The notes beneath the pieces are model-generated. The model was not told the DNA's origin. It did not search any database and saw only the letters and a list, made by a program, of their open reading frames with translations. The translations under genes were made by a program, and so were the position numbers. From contig JANQID010000051.1 of the NCBI GenBank assembly GCA_028282325.1, positions 25,376-89,375 of the forward strand: a stretch of DNA of 64,000 nt, given 5' to 3'. This document shows positions 1 through 9,208 of this stretch, piece after piece (position 1 is the first letter of the stretch; every line of letters starts with the position of its first letter). The stretch is from Chloroflexaceae bacterium. Lineage in GTDB: Bacteria; Chloroflexota; Chloroflexia; Chloroflexales; Chloroflexaceae.

Positions 1-2
1 TG

Positions 3-704
3 GACGGCACGCTGATCACCGCTTACTATCAACCCGCCAATGCTGAAGCGGGACAAGCCGGTCTGGCGACGGCTGCGGCGGCGGTACGCGCCTACAACGA
101 GCGCTATGGACGCTATCCGCTGACCGAGTTAGAAATTATCCAGGCGGCATTGATGGATTTTTTGGGAGTAGAATATCCCGGTGTGGTCCTTATCGACCAG
201 GATCTTTACCAGCCGGGGAACCGCCTGCTAGAGACGACGGTTGCCCACGAAATAGCGCACCAGTGGTGGTACAACCTGGTTGGAAACGATTACCAGGGCG
301 AACCCTGGATCGACGAAGGGTTAGCTAGCTATTCACAGATCGTCTTCTACGAATCGCTAGGCAACGACCAACTGGCCGAGGCCGAATTGCAAACATTTCG
401 CAATTGGTATACAGGCGTGCGGGAAGCCGGACGCGACGATACAGCAGATCAGCCCGTAACGGCGTTTCAGGGCAATTACGTTGCGCTGGTCTATGCGAAG
501 AGCGCACTCTTCTTTCAAGCGCTGCGCAATCAGTTGGGCGACGAGGTCTTTTTTCGGTTCCTGCAGGAATACTATGCAACCCATCGTTACGGCGAAGCGA
601 ACAGCGAAACGCTGCTCGCCGTCGGCGAGGATGTTTGCGCATGCAACCTTCAGCCGATCTACAATGCATGGATCGGCGGCGTTGCGCCGGTCAATATCCC
701 TTGA
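3..704 (+). CDS. M1-family zinc metallopeptidase (aminopeptidase), C-terminal part, cut by window start
   Basis: Open in frame from the first bases of the window, so the N-terminal part is missing. It has the gluzincin signature HEIAHQWW (HExxH at about 246-260) and a third zinc ligand, Glu in WIDEGLASY, 19 residues after the second His, which is the M1 (APN/ERAP) spacing. The family removes N-terminal residues from peptides or acts as an exported peptidase. About 120 residues follow the zinc site, shorter than the helical C-terminal domain of PepN-type enzymes, so this may be a compact M1-like protein. A hairpin at 821-857 lies between it and the convergent HU gene. Confidence 0.85.
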   Translation, partial: DGTLITAYYQPANAEAGQAGLATAAAAVRAYNERYGRYPLTELEIIQAALMDFLGVEYPGVVLIDQDLYQPGNRLLETTVAHEIAHQWWYNLVGNDYQGEPWIDEGLASYSQIVFYESLGNDQLAEAELQTFRNWYTGVREAGRDDTADQPVTAFQGNYVALVYAKSALFFQALRNQLGDEVFFRFLQEYYATHRYGEANSETLLAVGEDVCACNLQPIYNAWIGGVAPVNIP

Positions 705-820
705 TGAGAGCAACCGACGAAAAACGCAACGAAGGAATCGTTGCGTGCTATGCATTGCCCTCGCAGCCAGAGCCTCGACATATCAAGCCCGGCAACCGGC
801 GAAGTATTATGTGGTATTGA

Positions 821-862
821 GAGACCAGGGAAAGCAGCGGCGCCGTTCCCTGGTCTCTTTGT
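821..862. terminator. Probable bidirectional terminator between the peptidase and HU genes
   Basis: A perfect 12-bp stem, GAGACCAGGGAA (821-832) with TTCCCTGGTCTC (846-857), encloses a 13-nt loop and is followed by TTTGTC on the plus strand. It lies between two convergent genes. A second hairpin, 9 bp (724-732 with 738-746), sits closer to the peptidase stop and is preceded by AAAA, so it would suit minus-strand transcription. Confidence 0.6.
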
Positions 863-867
863 CAGGA

Positions 868-1146
868 CTAGTTGCTTTTGACAGATTCTTTGAGCGTGCT
901 GCTGGCGCTAAACCCAGGCGTTTTGGTAGCCGGGATCTGGATCTTCTCACGCGTCTGCGGATTAACACCCTCACGGGCCTGACGGCTGCGCACCTCGAAC
1001 GTTCCAAAGCCGGTCAGGGTAACTTTCTCGCCTTGCGCGAGGGTTTCAGCAATGACATCAAGCGCTGCATCGATGATTTGCTTGGTCTCCTTCTGCGAGA
1101 TCCCTGTCTTTTCGGCAACGGCCTTAATGAAATCCGTTTTCTGCAT
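868..1146 (-). CDS. hup: HU-family DNA-binding protein
   Basis: A 92-residue histone-like protein that bends and compacts DNA as a dimer. It has the standard HU layout: MQKTDFIKAVAEKTGIS at the N-terminus, the core TLTGFGTFEVR, and the flexible beta-arm region with R and NPQT. The ATG at 1146 is chosen because GGAGGAG lies just upstream; an in-frame extension to 1209 has no ribosome site and would add residues foreign to HU. The long AT-rich upstream region contains repeated AAAGCCATAAA motifs that may be regulatory. Confidence 0.95.
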   Translation of the reverse strand: MQKTDFIKAVAEKTGISQKETKQIIDAALDVIAETLAQGEKVTLTGFGTFEVRSRQAREGVNPQTREKIQIPATKTPGFSASSTLKESVKSN

Positions 1147-1230
1147 CAGTGCAACTCCTCCCTGGATTGATAAACCATTAATATCCCTTTGTGATGCAGT
1201 ATACAGCACTTGTCAAGTACCCTTCCTGAT

Positions 1231-1296
1231 AAGAAAGCCATAAACGGTTTTTTTGGCTTTCCACTTTTGATCTTATGGCTTCACAAAGCCATAAAA
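1231..1296. promoter_or_regulatory. Cluster of AAAGCCATAAA direct and inverted repeats upstream of HU
   Basis: AAAGCCATAAA occurs at 1234-1244 and 1285-1295, its reverse TTATGGCTT at 1273-1281, and a partial copy GGCTTT at 1255-1260. The last two full sites form a perfect 9-bp dyad (1273-1281 with 1286-1294, loop CACA), and GAAAGCC/GGCTTTC (1233-1239 with 1255-1261) form another. The cluster lies 85-150 bases upstream of the HU start, in AT-rich DNA. The arrangement suggests an operator, but no regulator can be named. Confidence 0.4.
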
Positions 1297-1546
1297 CTAG
1301 GTTAATAAAAAGTTTATAATAGAACAGTCATCAATATAGACATAAGTGGGCAATAGTTCTAGATCGAATCGATATAGAATATGATTTGGAAGCGTTGTGC
1401 GGTGATAAGATTCTGCGTGCAGACGAGCGACGTGGGTATATGCAAGCGGCGCAAACAAGTGAGGTTATGTAAAATCATGGAGGAGGTGCATCGCCAGGCT
1501 AGAAGATCAAACGGCTGACCAATGCGCAATGGGAACGAACCGTTAT

Positions 1547-1669
1547 CCTCCGACCTGGCTGATGCCTGGTCAAACTATAGCACTGACGTCAGCCAGAGTA
1601 AATAGCCCCATCGGAGGCGTTATCGTTAGTACTGCGAACGATGACCTCTGTTCCTCAGGTCATATTCGC
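1547..1669. other. Structured non-coding stretch in the purB-HU intergenic region (possible small RNA)
   Basis: CCTCCGA (1547-1553) pairs with TCGGAGG (1611-1617), enclosing a perfect 8-bp stem CTGGCTGA (1555-1562) with TCAGCCAG (1589-1596). A second hairpin follows, ATGACCT (1641-1647) with AGGTCAT (1657-1663), extended by GCGAA/TTCGC (1634-1638 with 1665-1669). The second hairpin is just beyond the purB stop and may end purB transcription, although no T-run follows. The nested helices could be a structured RNA on either strand. I do not recognise it as 6S, SRP, tmRNA or RNase P RNA. The rest of 1300-1546 shows nothing clear. Confidence 0.35.
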
Positions 1670-1686
1670 GTCTCTACTCTTCCCTA

Positions 1687-3060
1687 TTAATCGCGCAAGC
1701 GGGCAATCCTCGCTGCCAAACCGATATAGGTTTCCGGCGTCAGCGCCAGCATCTCGGATCGTATGGCCAGGTCAATATCCAGTTGCTCAATAAATGCGTG
1801 CAAGTCATCGAGCGTCAATGCTCGGCCGCGTGTAAACTCCTTCAACGCTTCATAAGGCTGCGGATAGCCGATGCGGCGCAAAATCGTCTGGATCGCCTCG
1901 GCCAGCACTTCAGGGTGGGCTTGCAGATCGTCGCGTAGCGCAGCCTTGTTGATCGCTACATTGGCGAGGCCTTTCATCATTCGCCGATAGGCGAACAGAC
2001 TATAGCCAAACGCAATACCAAGGTTGCGCAGCACCGTACTATTCGACAGGTCGCGTTGCAAACGTGAGATCGGCAGTTTGCGGCTGAAGAATTCGAGCAG
2101 CGCATTGGCCAATCCCAGATTGCCTTCGCCATTTTCAAAATCGATTGGATTGACTTTGTGGGGCATCGTTGACGAGCCGACCTCGCCGGTTTGCACAGCC
2201 TGGATCAGATACCCATCGCTGACATACCGCCAGCAATCCTGACTCAAGTCGATCAAGATGGTATTGATTCGCTTGATCGCATCGCACAACGCAGCCAGCG
2301 CATCATGCGGCTCGATCTGAGTGGTATGCATAATCGGTTCCAGGTCAAGCGAACGGACAAATGCTCGACTGAAAGCGATCCAGTCAACATCGGGCAGGGC
2401 GGCGACGTGAGCGGCGAACGTTCCCGTAGCTCCGTTGAGCTTGCCCGTCAGCTTGACGCCTGCCATATCGGCAATCGCCTTGCTGAGTCGATGAGCGAAG
2501 ACGGCGAACTCCTTACCGATAGTCGTAGGAGTAGCCGGCTGGCCATGAGTCCGACTCAACATAGGAGTTTCAGCCTCGACGCGGGCAAGGGTATACAGGT
2601 GCGACGCCAGTTGGTTGAGCGCAGGCAGCAGCGCCAGATCACGCGCTTCACGTACAAGCAAGCCATAAGCGAGATTATTGACATCTTCGGATGTCAATGC
2701 GAAGTGAACCGCCTCGCGCCAATCGCTCAATCCAAGATCTGTCAGCCGTTCACGTAGCCAATACTCAACCGCTTTGACATCGTGATTCACACGGGCGTCC
2801 CATTCGGCGATCGCCTGGGCGTCATTGGCGTTGAAATGACGATATAGCGCGCGTAATGCAGCCTGCTGCTGCGCTGCCAGCGGTTTAACAAACGTTGCAC
2901 GCGGCGTTCGCGCCAGAAAGATCAGATATTCCACCTCTACGCGTACACGATAGCGGAAGAGAGCCGCCTCACTAAAATACGCCTCCAGCTCAGCGATATT
3001 GGCCCGGTATCGACCATCGAGCGGCGAGATTGCCGCTAAATTGCGTTGTGTAGCGGTCAT
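1687..3060 (-). CDS. purB: Adenylosuccinate lyase
   Basis: 457 residues, the length of the long (E. coli-like) PurB type. PurB performs two beta-eliminations in purine synthesis, on SAICAR and on adenylosuccinate, releasing fumarate. It opens with the typical SPLDGRY and carries the superfamily signature GSSTMPHKVNPIDFEN, with the mobile-loop catalytic Ser, plus SRTHGQPATPTTIGKE earlier. The start at 3060 (MTATQRNLAAIS) matches where the family begins. The longer open frame runs back through the tRNA terminator and is rejected. Confidence 0.96.
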   Translation of the reverse strand: MTATQRNLAAISPLDGRYRANIAELEAYFSEAALFRYRVRVEVEYLIFLARTPRATFVKPLAAQQQAALRALYRHFNANDAQAIAEWDARVNHDVKAVEYWLRERLTDLGLSDWREAVHFALTSEDVNNLAYGLLVREARDLALLPALNQLASHLYTLARVEAETPMLSRTHGQPATPTTIGKEFAVFAHRLSKAIADMAGVKLTGKLNGATGTFAAHVAALPDVDWIAFSRAFVRSLDLEPIMHTTQIEPHDALAALCDAIKRINTILIDLSQDCWRYVSDGYLIQAVQTGEVGSSTMPHKVNPIDFENGEGNLGLANALLEFFSRKLPISRLQRDLSNSTVLRNLGIAFGYSLFAYRRMMKGLANVAINKAALRDDLQAHPEVLAEAIQTILRRIGYPQPYEALKEFTRGRALTLDDLHAFIEQLDIDLAIRSEMLALTPETYIGLAARIARLRD

Positions 3061-3113
3061 AGCGTTTTCTCTGACAATATGCGCTAACGCATACAACAAA
3101 TTGTTATCTATAC

Positions 3114-3143
3114 AAAAGGGCCAGCCCCCATCGAGGCTGACCC
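3114..3143 (-). terminator. Rho-independent terminator after tRNA-Pro
   Basis: On the minus strand GGGTCAGCC pairs with GGCTGGCCC (one mismatch; plus-strand 3118-3126 with 3135-3143), followed by TTTTGT. It is 28 bases downstream of the tRNA and upstream of purB, so it separates the two transcripts. Confidence 0.7.
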
Positions 3144-3170
3144 TTGCAAGCCGTGGTAACACAGCTTTTC

Positions 3171-3247
3171 TGGTCGGGGCGACTGGATTTGAACCAGCGA
3201 CCTCCTGAACCCCATTCAGGTGCGCTACCAGTCTGCGCTACGCCCCG
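3171..3247 (-). tRNA. tRNA-Pro (anticodon GGG)
   Basis: A full cloverleaf reads on the minus strand: acceptor CGGGGCG with CGCCCCG (7 of 7), D-arm GCGC/GCGC, anticodon stem CCTGA/TCAGG around loop ATGGGGT (anticodon GGG, reading CCC/CCU), and T-arm loop TTCAAAT. Discriminator A and an encoded CCA end at 3171. The C1-G72 pair is typical of bacterial tRNA-Pro. Confidence 0.96.
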
Positions 3248-3344
3248 TCCCGCACGCGAGAAGCTCCAAGTATGCGGCTCATTATAGCTTGGATGAAAAG
3301 GGTAGTCAAACGTCGCATCCCGCATAAACTCCGCTGAGAGAGAA

Positions 3345-4223
3345 TTATGCATCATTCAATGCGCGCCATACCCGCTCCCATTCCGCCAGACTCACGGTCT
3401 CGGCGCGGCGGTCTGGCGAGACGCCGGCGCGCTCTAGCGCAGCGATGGCTTGCTCGCGAGGAATACGCCGACCCATCGCCGCCAGGCCTCCCGGCAATGC
3501 GTTCGAGAGTTTTTTGCGCGCCTGAAGAAACCCTGCTTTGATAATGCGAAAAAAGCCATCAACATCATCAACGGCCACGGCGGGATTCGGGCGAAGCCGC
3601 AAGCGCAGAATGGCCGAATCGACCGCCGGGTGCGGGAAAAAGCTGCTGGACGGCACACGCGCGATAATTTCCGGCTCGGCATAGAACTGAACCATATGCG
3701 CAAGCATGCTCAAATCTCCGGGCTGCGCGACAATCCGCGCGCCAACCTCATATTGCACCAGCACCACCATCATAGTCGGCGGCCATGTATGTTCCAGGAA
3801 ATGCCGGAGTACAGGCGCCGTTATGGCATAGGGCAGATTGGCGACGACTTTATAGGCGCCTGATTCGCCGCCGACTTGTCGCAAGATATCGCGCGGCGAC
3901 TGTTCAAGAATATCGCCCTGGATGATGCGCAGCGATGCCGCGGCGATGGCATCGGCAAATTCGTGTTGCAAACGGTTGGCGAGGCGTCGATCCAACTCAA
4001 TGCTGACAACGCATTTGGCGCTGCGAAGAAGCTCCCAGGTAAGCACGCCCAGACCAGGACCAACCTCAACGACCAGATTGGAGGGATCGAGTTCAGCGGC
4101 GGCAACGATAGCTGCCAGAACCTGCGGGTCAATCAAAAAGTTTTGCCCCATACCGCGGCTTGGCCGAATAGCTAGCGTGCGCAACGCAGCACGCACACGG
4201 GAGGGCGAAAGATACGGGTTCAT
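3345..4223 (-). CDS. rsmA: 16S rRNA (adenine1518-N6/adenine1519-N6)-dimethyltransferase
   Basis: 292 residues, normal for RsmA/KsgA, which dimethylates two adjacent adenines in the 3' hairpin of 16S rRNA late in 30S assembly using SAM. Visible motifs are GQNFLIDPQVL near the N-terminus, the SAM loop VEVGPGLGVLT, the acidic IELDRRLA, and the catalytic NLPYAIT. The ATG at 4223 directly abuts the stop of the upstream histidine kinase (TAGATG), so the two are translationally coupled. Confidence 0.95.
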   Translation of the reverse strand: MNPYLSPSRVRAALRTLAIRPSRGMGQNFLIDPQVLAAIVAAAELDPSNLVVEVGPGLGVLTWELLRSAKCVVSIELDRRLANRLQHEFADAIAAASLRIIQGDILEQSPRDILRQVGGESGAYKVVANLPYAITAPVLRHFLEHTWPPTMMVVLVQYEVGARIVAQPGDLSMLAHMVQFYAEPEIIARVPSSSFFPHPAVDSAILRLRLRPNPAVAVDDVDGFFRIIKAGFLQARKKLSNALPGGLAAMGRRIPREQAIAALERAGVSPDRRAETVSLAEWERVWRALNDA

Positions 4224-6017
4224 CTAGTGTTCAATAGGAACGACGACCTCGATGATTGTTCCTTCGCCAGGCGTAGAATTTAACTCGGCATACCCACCAA
4301 CCAGCCTGGCGCGTTCATCGATATTCAGCAAACCAAAAGAGCCGCGTTTTTCATAAGAACGAAGCACCTTATTCCTATCGAAGCCCACGCCGTCATCTTT
4401 GACAACCGCCCGCAGCATATTCCCTTTGCGATTCAGCTGCACCCAGATACGGCTGGCCCGCGCATGTTTCAGCGCATTATTCACGCCCTCTTGAATGATG
4501 TTGAACAACGTCCCCTCGGTCTTGGTATCTAATGCTACATCTTCGACATCCTTCGTTTCGAGTACGATTTCTGTACCACTATTGGTATCGGCGGATTTGA
4601 AACGAGCCAGATACTGCTCCAATGTGACCTGGAGACCTTGAGTCTCCAATGCCAGGGGACGCAGCTCGAAAAGCATTGTGCGAACTTCATAAGTAGTGTG
4701 TTTGGCCAGTTCGCTGAGCTTGTCGAGTTCGGGAATTACGCGGGAAGGATCACGATCGAGCAATCGTTTGATAAACTCAACGTTCATCGTAATCGCCGCC
4801 AGCGTCTGTGCAGGGCCGTCGTGCAAATCGCGCGCCAGTTGGTGGCGAACTTCTTCTTCCTTCGAGATAAGCTTGTTGCGCTCTTCCTTGAGATCGAAAA
4901 TAAGTTGTGCGTTTTGCAAAGCAATGATCGCATAATTCGAGAGCGCGGTCAGCATATCGAGTTGTTCATTGGTAAAAGCTTTCGCGTGGCTGCTTGCGAT
5001 AACTATCAGGCCATACGTTTGCAATCCTGACCGCAGAGGGATCAAACAGGCGGCTTTGCACTGTTGAAAAGCGCCAATGGTTCGCAGATCCGGCTCCTGG
5101 CTAATGTCGGCGACGAAGCGCGGGTCTGCCGACCGCAACGTCGCAGTCAACAAGCCGCGACCAATCAAAATCTTTTGGTTCAAGTCTTTGACATCCACTT
5201 CGTGACCGACAGAGACATAGAGTTCGTCAGGATTCCCTGATGAAAGCAACACCACACCCGCTGTATAGGGCACGAGTTTCCGGCTTTCTTTCAACGCCGT
5301 TTCGAGAACATGATTGTGATCAATGGTCGTTGACAAAGCATAAGCCACTTCATAGAGGGATCGCATTTGATCGCGATACGAGCGCGCTTCATTCAATGCT
5401 TCATCAGTTTGTTGTTTGGCGATATTCACGCTTCGCCGATTGCTCGCACTCCAATTCTCGGCCAATCCGCTGGTCAGCCAGGGTATTAAAATTAAGGTCA
5501 AACTGGGAAATAACAATGACACATAGTCCAGCCCGCCCAATGCCGATGATGGGGTTCCGATATTGGCTACGAGATTGGCTGCAACATAACATACCGCTGC
5601 GAAGATGCCTGAAACCAAGGTAATGAGTGTGGGATGGCGAATCGCCGCGTTGATTAACGGCAACAAATAGAGTGGAAACAAGACAGTCGTTCGATCACCT
5701 TCAAAGAGCGCTATGAGAGAGATGAAGATGATATCAGCGATATAGGAATAACTTAATAAAGACCCAAGCTGTGGAATGAATATCACAATGGTTATCAGCA
5801 AACTGAAACCAACATACCCCCAAAATGTCAATATAGAGGGCGGGCTAGATTCGGAACCGCTGATGGAGATAGGCCAGAAAACGTTCTCTTTTCCGAACAA
5901 GGGAATAACCAGGAAAAGAAGAGCGATAATGAACCATCGCGCAACCGTGTAAAATCGATCTCCGCCGAGCATTTGCCAGCGATCGTCCTGGTTGTGCAAT
6001 GTCGAGCTGGTCGTCAT
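4224..6017 (-). CDS. Membrane GAF-domain sensor histidine kinase (NarL/DesK class)
   Basis: About 597 residues. Order: five or six hydrophobic segments in the first 190 residues, a short coiled linker, a GAF domain at roughly 215-370, a HisKA_3 dimerisation/phosphoacceptor segment (RHQLARDLHDGPAQTLAAI, with the His before DGPAQ), and an HATPase_c domain with DDGVGFD and GSFGLLNI. This class phosphorylates NarL/LuxR-type regulators; the one at 52581-53372 is a possible but unlinked partner. The ATG at 6017 follows TTGAGGAC; an upstream ATG at 6038 lacks a ribosome site. The signal sensed is unknown. Confidence 0.88.
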   Translation of the reverse strand: MTTSSTLHNQDDRWQMLGGDRFYTVARWFIIALLFLVIPLFGKENVFWPISISGSESSPPSILTFWGYVGFSLLITIVIFIPQLGSLLSYSYIADIIFISLIALFEGDRTTVLFPLYLLPLINAAIRHPTLITLVSGIFAAVCYVAANLVANIGTPSSALGGLDYVSLLFPSLTLILIPWLTSGLAENWSASNRRSVNIAKQQTDEALNEARSYRDQMRSLYEVAYALSTTIDHNHVLETALKESRKLVPYTAGVVLLSSGNPDELYVSVGHEVDVKDLNQKILIGRGLLTATLRSADPRFVADISQEPDLRTIGAFQQCKAACLIPLRSGLQTYGLIVIASSHAKAFTNEQLDMLTALSNYAIIALQNAQLIFDLKEERNKLISKEEEVRHQLARDLHDGPAQTLAAITMNVEFIKRLLDRDPSRVIPELDKLSELAKHTTYEVRTMLFELRPLALETQGLQVTLEQYLARFKSADTNSGTEIVLETKDVEDVALDTKTEGTLFNIIQEGVNNALKHARASRIWVQLNRKGNMLRAVVKDDGVGFDRNKVLRSYEKRGSFGLLNIDERARLVGGYAELNSTPGEGTIIEVVVPIEH

Positions 6018-6096
6018 AGTCCTCAATCCGTCTCTCATAATTCGATTTCAAGATGAAGATAGGCGACTGACAACGCCAGAATATACCGAACGTACT

Positions 6097-6142
6097 GTGG
6101 AGAGGTGACGAAACTTTGTTGTCCTTCCGTCAACCTCTCCAC
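6097..6142. terminator. Long inverted repeat downstream of mdh
   Basis: GTGGAGAGGT (6097-6106) and ACCTCTCCAC (6133-6142) form a perfect 10-bp stem, extended inward by GACG/CGTC with one bulge. It lies between the mdh stop and the kinase start. No T-run follows on the minus strand, so it may be a processing or stability hairpin as well as a terminator. Confidence 0.4.
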
Positions 6143-6180
6143 ATGATCAGACCAGCGATATCCAGAAGACCGGTTCGTGC

Positions 6181-7134
<954 letters not shown>

Positions 7135-7198
7135 TTACGATGCAAGACATCCGGCTTGCCTCGCGGCGGCTACATCGCCAAAAGCATTGTATCATACC

Positions 7199-8170
7199 CT
7201 ATCGTCTTGTCCGAGCAATCACACGCAGTTTTTCAAGCACGTCGGCAAGATCGTCTGGTAACGGCGCTGTAAATTCTCGCCACATTGCATCCGACGGCAA
7301 CACAAAGCCCAATTTGTAAGCGTGCAAAAACTGGCGCTCCAGGCCGAATGACGCACGCGGTTTGCGAGGCGCATACAGCGGGTCGCCGAGCACCGGATGC
7401 TGAATGTATGCGCAGTGTACGCGAATCTGGTGAGTGCGCCCGGTTTCGAGGCGCGCTTCGATCAACGTGTATGCGCCGAGATCTTCCATCACCCGATAAT
7501 GCGTTCTCGCTTCCCGCCCGGAGGCCGTAACCGCCTGCCGCTTGCGATCGGTTGGATGCCGACCGATGGGCGCGTTGATGACGCCTTCAGGTTCTTTGAA
7601 GCGGCCCTCAACGACAGCGAGGTAAACCTTGTGCATCGCGCGAGATTTCTGCTGCTCAGTAAGCGCATGCATAGCCTGGTCATTGCGCGCCGCTACAATT
7701 AAACCCGACGTACCCTGATCCAGACGATGCACAATGCCCGGTCGCACATCATTTCCTAGCCGCAAATCAGGATACCGATAGAGCAAGGCATTGACCAGCG
7801 TGCCGCTGGCGTGACCCGGAGCGGGATGGACAACCATGCCCGACGCTTTGTTCACCACAACGATATCAGCATCTTCGTAGACTATCTGCAGGGGAATATG
7901 CTCAGGTTGAATATCGGTCGTTTGAGGCAGCGGACGCCAGACCGTCACCTGGTCGCCAGCTTCGACAAGCTGGCTGGGTTTCACCTCGCGCTGATTGACC
8001 CGAATGTATCCTTCACTAATCAGTTGGCGCGCATACGAACGTGACATATCCGCAACTGAGAGGGCTACAAAACGATCCAACCGCGTACCCGCATAATTGG
8101 ATGCAACGTGCAGAGCTACGACCTCCTCCGACACAACACCTTCCTTAAATCCCAAAGTTTGACTATGCAT
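7199..8170 (-). CDS. rluD: RluA/RluD-family pseudouridine synthase
   Basis: About 323 residues. An N-terminal S4 RNA-binding domain (TRLDRFVALSVADMSRSYARQ, then GYIRVN) precedes the catalytic domain, with active-site Asp in GIVHRLDQGTSGLIV. RluD-type enzymes isomerise uridines in 23S rRNA helix 69. ATG 8170 overlaps the lspA stop by eight bases; a GTG about 12 codons downstream, after AAGGAAGGT, is an alternative start. The lspA-rluD pair is a common bacterial arrangement. The exact target site is inferred from family only. Confidence 0.9.
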   Translation of the reverse strand: MHSQTLGFKEGVVSEEVVALHVASNYAGTRLDRFVALSVADMSRSYARQLISEGYIRVNQREVKPSQLVEAGDQVTVWRPLPQTTDIQPEHIPLQIVYEDADIVVVNKASGMVVHPAPGHASGTLVNALLYRYPDLRLGNDVRPGIVHRLDQGTSGLIVAARNDQAMHALTEQQKSRAMHKVYLAVVEGRFKEPEGVINAPIGRHPTDRKRQAVTASGREARTHYRVMEDLGAYTLIEARLETGRTHQIRVHCAYIQHPVLGDPLYAPRKPRASFGLERQFLHAYKLGFVLPSDAMWREFTAPLPDDLADVLEKLRVIARTRR

Positions 8171-8789
8171 CAACGCTGCTGCCAGCGACTTCTTTCTTTG
8201 TATCGCTGGATGACCCGACATCTTGATCCAGCAACTCGCTCAGGAGCGCTCCATCGCGGGGCGACGGCGACTGATCCGGCGACAACGACTGCTCGCCCGC
8301 CAGGAGCAGGTAGACGGCAAGAATAGCCACCCCGCACGTAATTGCACTATCGGCCAGATTAAAGACTGGCCACCAGCCGACCTGGATAAAATCGACGACG
8401 TAACCGAGACGAATGCGATCAATCACATTGCCAATCGCTCCGCCCTCAATCAATCCCAGGCTGACCTGTATAAAAGCGTTGTGATTAGGCAACTGCGTCC
8501 AATAGACATAGATAGCGCCGGCAGCGATCAACGCCGACGTAACAATGAAAAGTCCTGACATTCCCTGAAACAGGCTGAAAGCCACGCCCGTATTCTGCGA
8601 GAACACCAGACGCAGCCAATCGCCGAGCAATGGCCATGCATTGCGCAAAGGCTCTGGGCCAAGAGTGCGTACAATCCAGATCTTGCTGATCTGGTCAATA
8701 CTCAGGACAACGACCCCAACAATAAAAGGTATGGCCCAGCGACGTTGTTGTTTATCTAACACTATTTCCGTACTCCACGCTGTTAACAC
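8163..8789 (-). CDS. lspA: Lipoprotein signal peptidase (signal peptidase II)
   Basis: 208 residues with four hydrophobic helices. It is an aspartyl protease of the inner membrane that cuts prolipoproteins before the lipidated Cys. Conserved boxes are VVVLSIDQISK in helix 1, NTGVAFSLFQG, GNVIDRIRLGYVVDFI (first catalytic Asp) and FNLADSAITCG (second catalytic Asp). A charged tail of about 45 residues follows the last helix. Likely substrates in this window include the RibY-type lipoprotein at 49306-50394. Confidence 0.95.
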   Translation of the reverse strand: MLTAWSTEIVLDKQQRRWAIPFIVGVVVLSIDQISKIWIVRTLGPEPLRNAWPLLGDWLRLVFSQNTGVAFSLFQGMSGLFIVTSALIAAGAIYVYWTQLPNHNAFIQVSLGLIEGGAIGNVIDRIRLGYVVDFIQVGWWPVFNLADSAITCGVAILAVYLLLAGEQSLSPDQSPSPRDGALLSELLDQDVGSSSDTKKEVAGSSVDA

Positions 8790-9208
8790 TCAGCCTAAAC
8801 GCATTGCGAAGACCAGGGCCGTGGTCGTCGCCCCGATCCACGATGCCTGGTTCGGAGTGCGTACGTCGCACATTCGACCCGATGAGATAGACCAAAGCCT
8901 GATCTAGCTATAAATTATAGCGCATGTTACACTGATAGAGTATTCTCATATAGTGCCACGATATTGCTAGACTTGCAATCGCTCACGATGCGGTAACACC
9001 GAAATCATAAGCTTACATGTGTTTCCTTTGCAGCGCGGTTTAATCATGCTATAATGGCAGCCGTAAATTCATCAAAAGAGCCAGCCAGACCCTCCCATCG
9101 CCTGTATTATTCGATGCTATGAAGACACATGTTGTATAGTATTTGTTGATTCTATGGTTCGGGTTTCCAAGCTGGATGTGACGTTCAAATCAGAATGGAG
9201 CGCAGGAT
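8790..9208 (+). promoter_or_regulatory. Divergent lspA/tig intergenic region with a tig promoter
   Basis: No gene is evident in this stretch. TATAAT at 9050-9055 is preceded at a 17-base spacing by TTTGCA (9027-9032), giving a likely sigma-A promoter for trigger factor with a leader of about 145 nt. AT-rich DNA from 8910 to 9060 supports a promoter here. Confidence 0.5.

Noticed and set aside
1547..1617. 6S, SRP, RNase P or tmRNA at the purB-HU gap
   Set aside because: None of the conserved core sequences of these RNAs could be found; it is kept only as an unassigned structured stretch.
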